Shown one piece after another: positions 27,917 to 30,525 of a stretch of 30,525 bases of DNA. The translations under genes were made by a program, and so were the position numbers. The notes beneath the pieces were generated by a model that saw only the letters and a list, made by a program, of their open reading frames with translations, ran no database searches and was not told the origin of the DNA. Positions within the stretch are counted from its first letter, which is position 1; each line of letters begins with the position of its first letter. Where the stretch lies: the NCBI GenBank assembly GCA_011763485.2, contig JAANSK020304819.1, forward strand, positions 1 through 30,525, in the 5' to 3' direction. Origin of the DNA: Isoetes engelmannii (lineage: Eukaryota > Streptophyta > Lycopodiopsida > Isoetales > Isoetaceae).

Positions 27917-28498
27917 ATGACTATAGAAGGAGATTCCACTGTCTCTTTGACTGTTGATTCTGGGGCAGAGCGAAATGTGATTGCTTCGGAAAAATTGATA
28001 AAGGAGATAAGGGATTTAGACATGCCATGTGTACAGATGGGAAACGTGCATTTACATAACGTAAAAGGATGCGGAAAGCTGGAGTTTTATCATGACGGTG
28101 GAGACAAAATATGCTTGGAAAATGCGTTATATACTCCCGGTATGTCGTTTAATCTAGTTTCAGTAGCAGATCTAGTAGATGCAGGATATAGAGCTAATCT
28201 TGATCCTTATTGCTGTGAAATGGTGGGTAATGGAAGAAGGATATATGCAAAGAGGAAGGGGAAATTGTACTGCTTGGATGTTGTTCCTTGTGTTGGAAGC
28301 GTTAGTTTGTTAAATTTGTGGCATTTAAGGCTTGGTCATGTAAACGATGCAACCATAGAAATAATGAGTAGACACAAATTAGTAGAGGGGTTACCTACTA
28401 GTGTGTCTGCAGACGAACATAGTATATGTCGTGGGTGTATGCTTGGGAAGCATGCAAGACATATTGTCCACGGTTTTCTAAAACTTTGGGTATCTTGA
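27917..28498 (+). pseudogene. Copia protease and pre-integrase domain
   Basis: The first ATG after the primer site (27917) opens a frame that reads MTIEGDSTVSLTVDSGAERN. The aspartic protease D-S-G triad thus sits only about 13 residues from the start. ALYTPGMSFNLVSVADL and the GAG_pre-integrase zinc module (LWHLRLGHVNDATIE, then CRGCMLGKHARH) follow. The frame shifts near 28465 and ends at 28498, while the integrase core continues in another register. Because gag and the nucleocapsid knuckle are missing, the protein could not package RNA by itself. A gag-pol frame would normally be continuous across this point. Confidence 0.85.
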
Positions 28499-28973
28499 AT
28501 TTGGTGCATTATGATTTATGTGGTCCAATGCGTGTTCAGAGCATGAGTGGCAAGACATACTTTATTACATTCATTGATGATTTTTCTCGAAGGACAAAAT
28601 GTTATTTCTTGAAGTCCAAGGATCAAGTGTTACAAGCATTTCAGTTGTACTTAGCAGAAGCTGAATGTGAGACATGTTTGGTGCTTTTATACAGTTTTGC
28701 CGTGAGAAAGGGATTCGACGGCAATTTACTTGCAGGTATACTCCACAGCAGAATGGCATTGTTGAGTGGAAAAACAAGACCCTCATGAATGCTGTGAGAT
28801 CTATGTTGAAGCATGCTGGGTTACCAAATTATCTGTGGGCAGAAGCTGTTCAGGCTGCATGTTACATTCAGAATAAATTACCATCTGCTGACCTTAAAAG
28901 GAAAGTTCCTGAGGTGGCTACGAGGATCAAAGATACAGGTTGTATGACCCTAAAACTAGAAGAGTTTTCGTAA
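28465..28973 (+). pseudogene. Copia integrase core, with internal deletion
   Basis: The integrase core begins PRFSKTLGILNLVHYDLCGP, with the first catalytic Asp in HYDLCGP, and continues GKTYFITFIDDFSRR. After FQLYLAEAE the frame jumps (near 28670) to FIQFCREKGIRRQFTCRYTP and QQNGIVEWKNKTL. The segment that normally carries the second Asp (SDNGGE) is missing, while the Glu is kept with Trp in place of the usual Arg after it. After NKLPSADL a second deletion removes the stretch leading to RYRLYDPKTRRVFVSRDVVF, which resumes in the RT frame near 28918. Confidence 0.8.
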
Positions 28974-30448
28974 GTCGAGATGTAGTATTTGATGAAGGCA
29001 AATTTTATAAGGACATGACAACCAAGAAGATTGTGTCACAAGAGAAAATACAACCTTGGGCACCAGAGGGTTGGTTCGATGATGCTGAGGACGATAATGA
29101 AACAAGTGGCATGCAAATACCAGTTCAAGAAACACAAAATGTAGGAATAGGAAATCATGAAGAAGTAGAAAGCATTGACATACAGGAACAGCCAGAGCAG
29201 CCAAAATAGCAGGTAATAGAGATGGAGGATGATAAAGTGCAAGATAATCGTATAGAAGAATCTTTGCCAGTGGAGGAAACACATGCTCCTAGTCATAAAA
29301 TTGATGCAGAAAGATTGAAACAAGAAGCACCTTTTGATGTGACAAAGTATGGAAGAGATGCACATGGGAGGAGCACTCGTGAACGTAAGCAATCTGTAAG
29401 ATTTGAGGGGTATGAACTAAAGAAGTCAGAACGAGGGAAAGGACCATCTGTGTCATCCATTCTAGAGCCTAAAACATATTACGAAGCTGTTAACTCGCCA
29501 GATGCAGATAAGTGGAAACAGGCAATGCAAGAACTAGAGTCATTCAAGCAAACAGGTACTTATGAGCTCACATCCCGACCGAAAGATGCAAATGTAGTAG
29601 GATGTAAATGGATTTTTAAATTAAAGAAAGAAGCGGATGGAAGAATTGAAAGATATAAGGCTAGACTGGTAGCTCGTGGTTTTACACAGGAATTTGGTAA
29701 GGACTATCATGATACATTTTCCCATATTGTTAAACTAACAAGTTTGCGAGCTTTGATTGCTCTAGCAGTTGAACATGGTTTAGAGCTCGATCATATAGAC
29801 GTAAAAACAACCTTTTTAAATGGGGAGTTGTAGGAAGAGATTTATATGGAGCAACCGATTGGATTTGAGGTACAAGGAAATAAAGTTTGTAGATTAAAAA
29901 AGGTTGTATATGGGCTCAAACAAGCAGCTAGGCAATGGTATTTATGCATGAACTATTTCCTGTTGTCTAAAGGATTTGAAAAACTAGAAAGTGAAGGTAA
30001 CTTGTACATGAAAAGAATAGATGACAAGTTTTGCATTATAGCGTTATACGTTGATGATTGTGTTATGGGTGCTAATGATTCTTGGATGAATGCAAAGAAA
30101 TATTAAAAGCTAGATTCCAAATGACTGATCTTGGTAAGCTAAATAAACTTCTGGACATGGAGGTCAATAGAGATAGACAAGCTGGATTATTGACTTTGAC
30201 ACAGGTGCAATATGTTAGGAGAATCTTGGAGACCTTCTTGATGACATAACCCAGTACCAATGCCTTTGGTGGTTAATAAGAGAATTTGTAGAGATATGTC
30301 GCCTATCACAATGGAGGAAAAAAGGAAAATGCAGAGAGTACCATACAGGGAGCTCGTCGAAAGTTTGCTTTATATCGCAAATGCCATGAGACCAGATATT
30401 GCTTTTGCTGTGAATCTGTTGAGCAGATATTTAAATAATCTAGGTTGG
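28913..30448 (+). pseudogene. Copia reverse transcriptase and start of RNase H, interrupted
   Basis: The frame from about 28913 runs through an acidic linker with a TAG at 29207. It then gives the RT_2-type domain: VGCKWIFKLKKEADGRIERY, KARLVARGFTQEFGKDY, DHIDVKTTFLNGEL (catalytic Asp), a TAG at 29831 where Gln is expected, YGLKQAARQWY, and ALYVDDCVMGA with the Y-V-D-D core intact. A one-base shift near 30080 continues as ILKARFQMTDLGKLNKLLDM to a TAA near 30247. Another register reads LLYIANAMRPDIAFAVNLLS up to about 30448. RNase H proper is absent because the sequence changes there. Confidence 0.88.
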
Positions 30449-30525
30449 TGTGACGTACCCAACTCATATACGATGCTCCCCACCGTATACATGCTGGATC
30501 ACTCCCCCCTGCTAGCCATCAACTA
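30449..30525 (+). mobile_element. Possible start of another LTR inserted into the copia element
   Basis: The copia reading stops at LSRYLNNLGW, where a His-Trp and RNase H continuation would be expected. The new sequence begins TGTGACGTACCCAAC, with TG as in LTR starts. Only 77 bp are visible, so this could equally be any rearrangement. Confidence 0.3.

Larger units (their letters stand above)
27877..30448 (+). mobile_element. Ty1/copia retrotransposon internal region, gag missing
   Basis: The order is primer site, protease, integrase, then RT and RNase H start. Integrase before RT is the Ty1/copia order. The region between primer site and protease is only about 30 bp, so the roughly 1-kb gag is absent. 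Further deletions remove part of the integrase core and the segment before the RT. In-frame stops occur at 29207 and 29831, with frameshifts near 28465 and 30080. The sequence is cut at about 30449. Confidence 0.9.

Noticed and set aside
1-30525. CRISPR array, bacterial operons or phage genes
   Set aside because: There are no regularly spaced short repeats with unique spacers. The introns, LTR elements and LINEs show that this is eukaryotic nuclear DNA.

Overview
The window looks like nuclear DNA of a land plant. It has one ordinary spliced gene with plant-type GT-AG introns of about 84-236 bp, set in a dense and mostly decayed mosaic of transposable elements. The mosaic includes Athila/Tat-like Ty3/gypsy, Ty1/copia primed by initiator tRNA-Met, at least two kinds of LINE, a pogo-like DNA transposon, a fold-back MITE and a CACTA-like end. 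Such a large pogo-type (DDE_1) transposase gene would be unusual in a flowering plant, so a bryophyte, lycophyte, fern or gymnosperm is possible. That is inference; I cannot name the species. Layout: 1-8119 is most of a Ty3/gypsy element on the + strand: LTR 3' end, tRNA-Asp-type primer site, gag, protease, RT-RNase H and integrase. Downstream of pol lie an antisense ORF, a sense ORF with its own TATA-like box, and the second LTR copy. Stops and frameshifts interrupt every long reading frame. 8120-9266 is non-coding with short repeats and an LTR-like patch. 9267-10978 (-) is a 5'- and 3'-truncated LINE lying inside an older gypsy integrase relic (10979-11345, -). 11346-12490 holds two tRNA-like motifs, a strong 61-nt hairpin and a 31-bp tandem repeat. 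12491-14581 (-) is a complete six-exon gene for NASP, a histone H3 chaperone of the SHNi-TPR family, with a 485-residue predicted product and an E2F-like site upstream. It is the only clear host gene. 14760-17700 holds a LINE scrap, a 355-bp fold-back MITE, a CACTA-like terminus and ~180-bp tandem repeats. 17701-23597 is a candidate 5.9-kb pogo-like transposon bounded by matching inverted ends with TA. It contains a transposase with all three catalytic aspartates, a downstream exon, ~390-400-bp tandem repeats in apparent intron sequence, and a charged coiled-coil-like tail ORF. 23598-27226 is a patchwork of LINE fragments (including a 558-bp direct duplication) and a second copy of the ~180-bp repeats. 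27227-30448 is a Ty1/copia element whose gag is missing and whose 5' edge can be placed against a paralogous unoccupied site at 24572/24573. At about 30449 it seems to be cut by the start of yet another LTR. The genes do not form a pathway. The window is one housekeeping chromatin gene embedded in successive, nested waves of mobile DNA.
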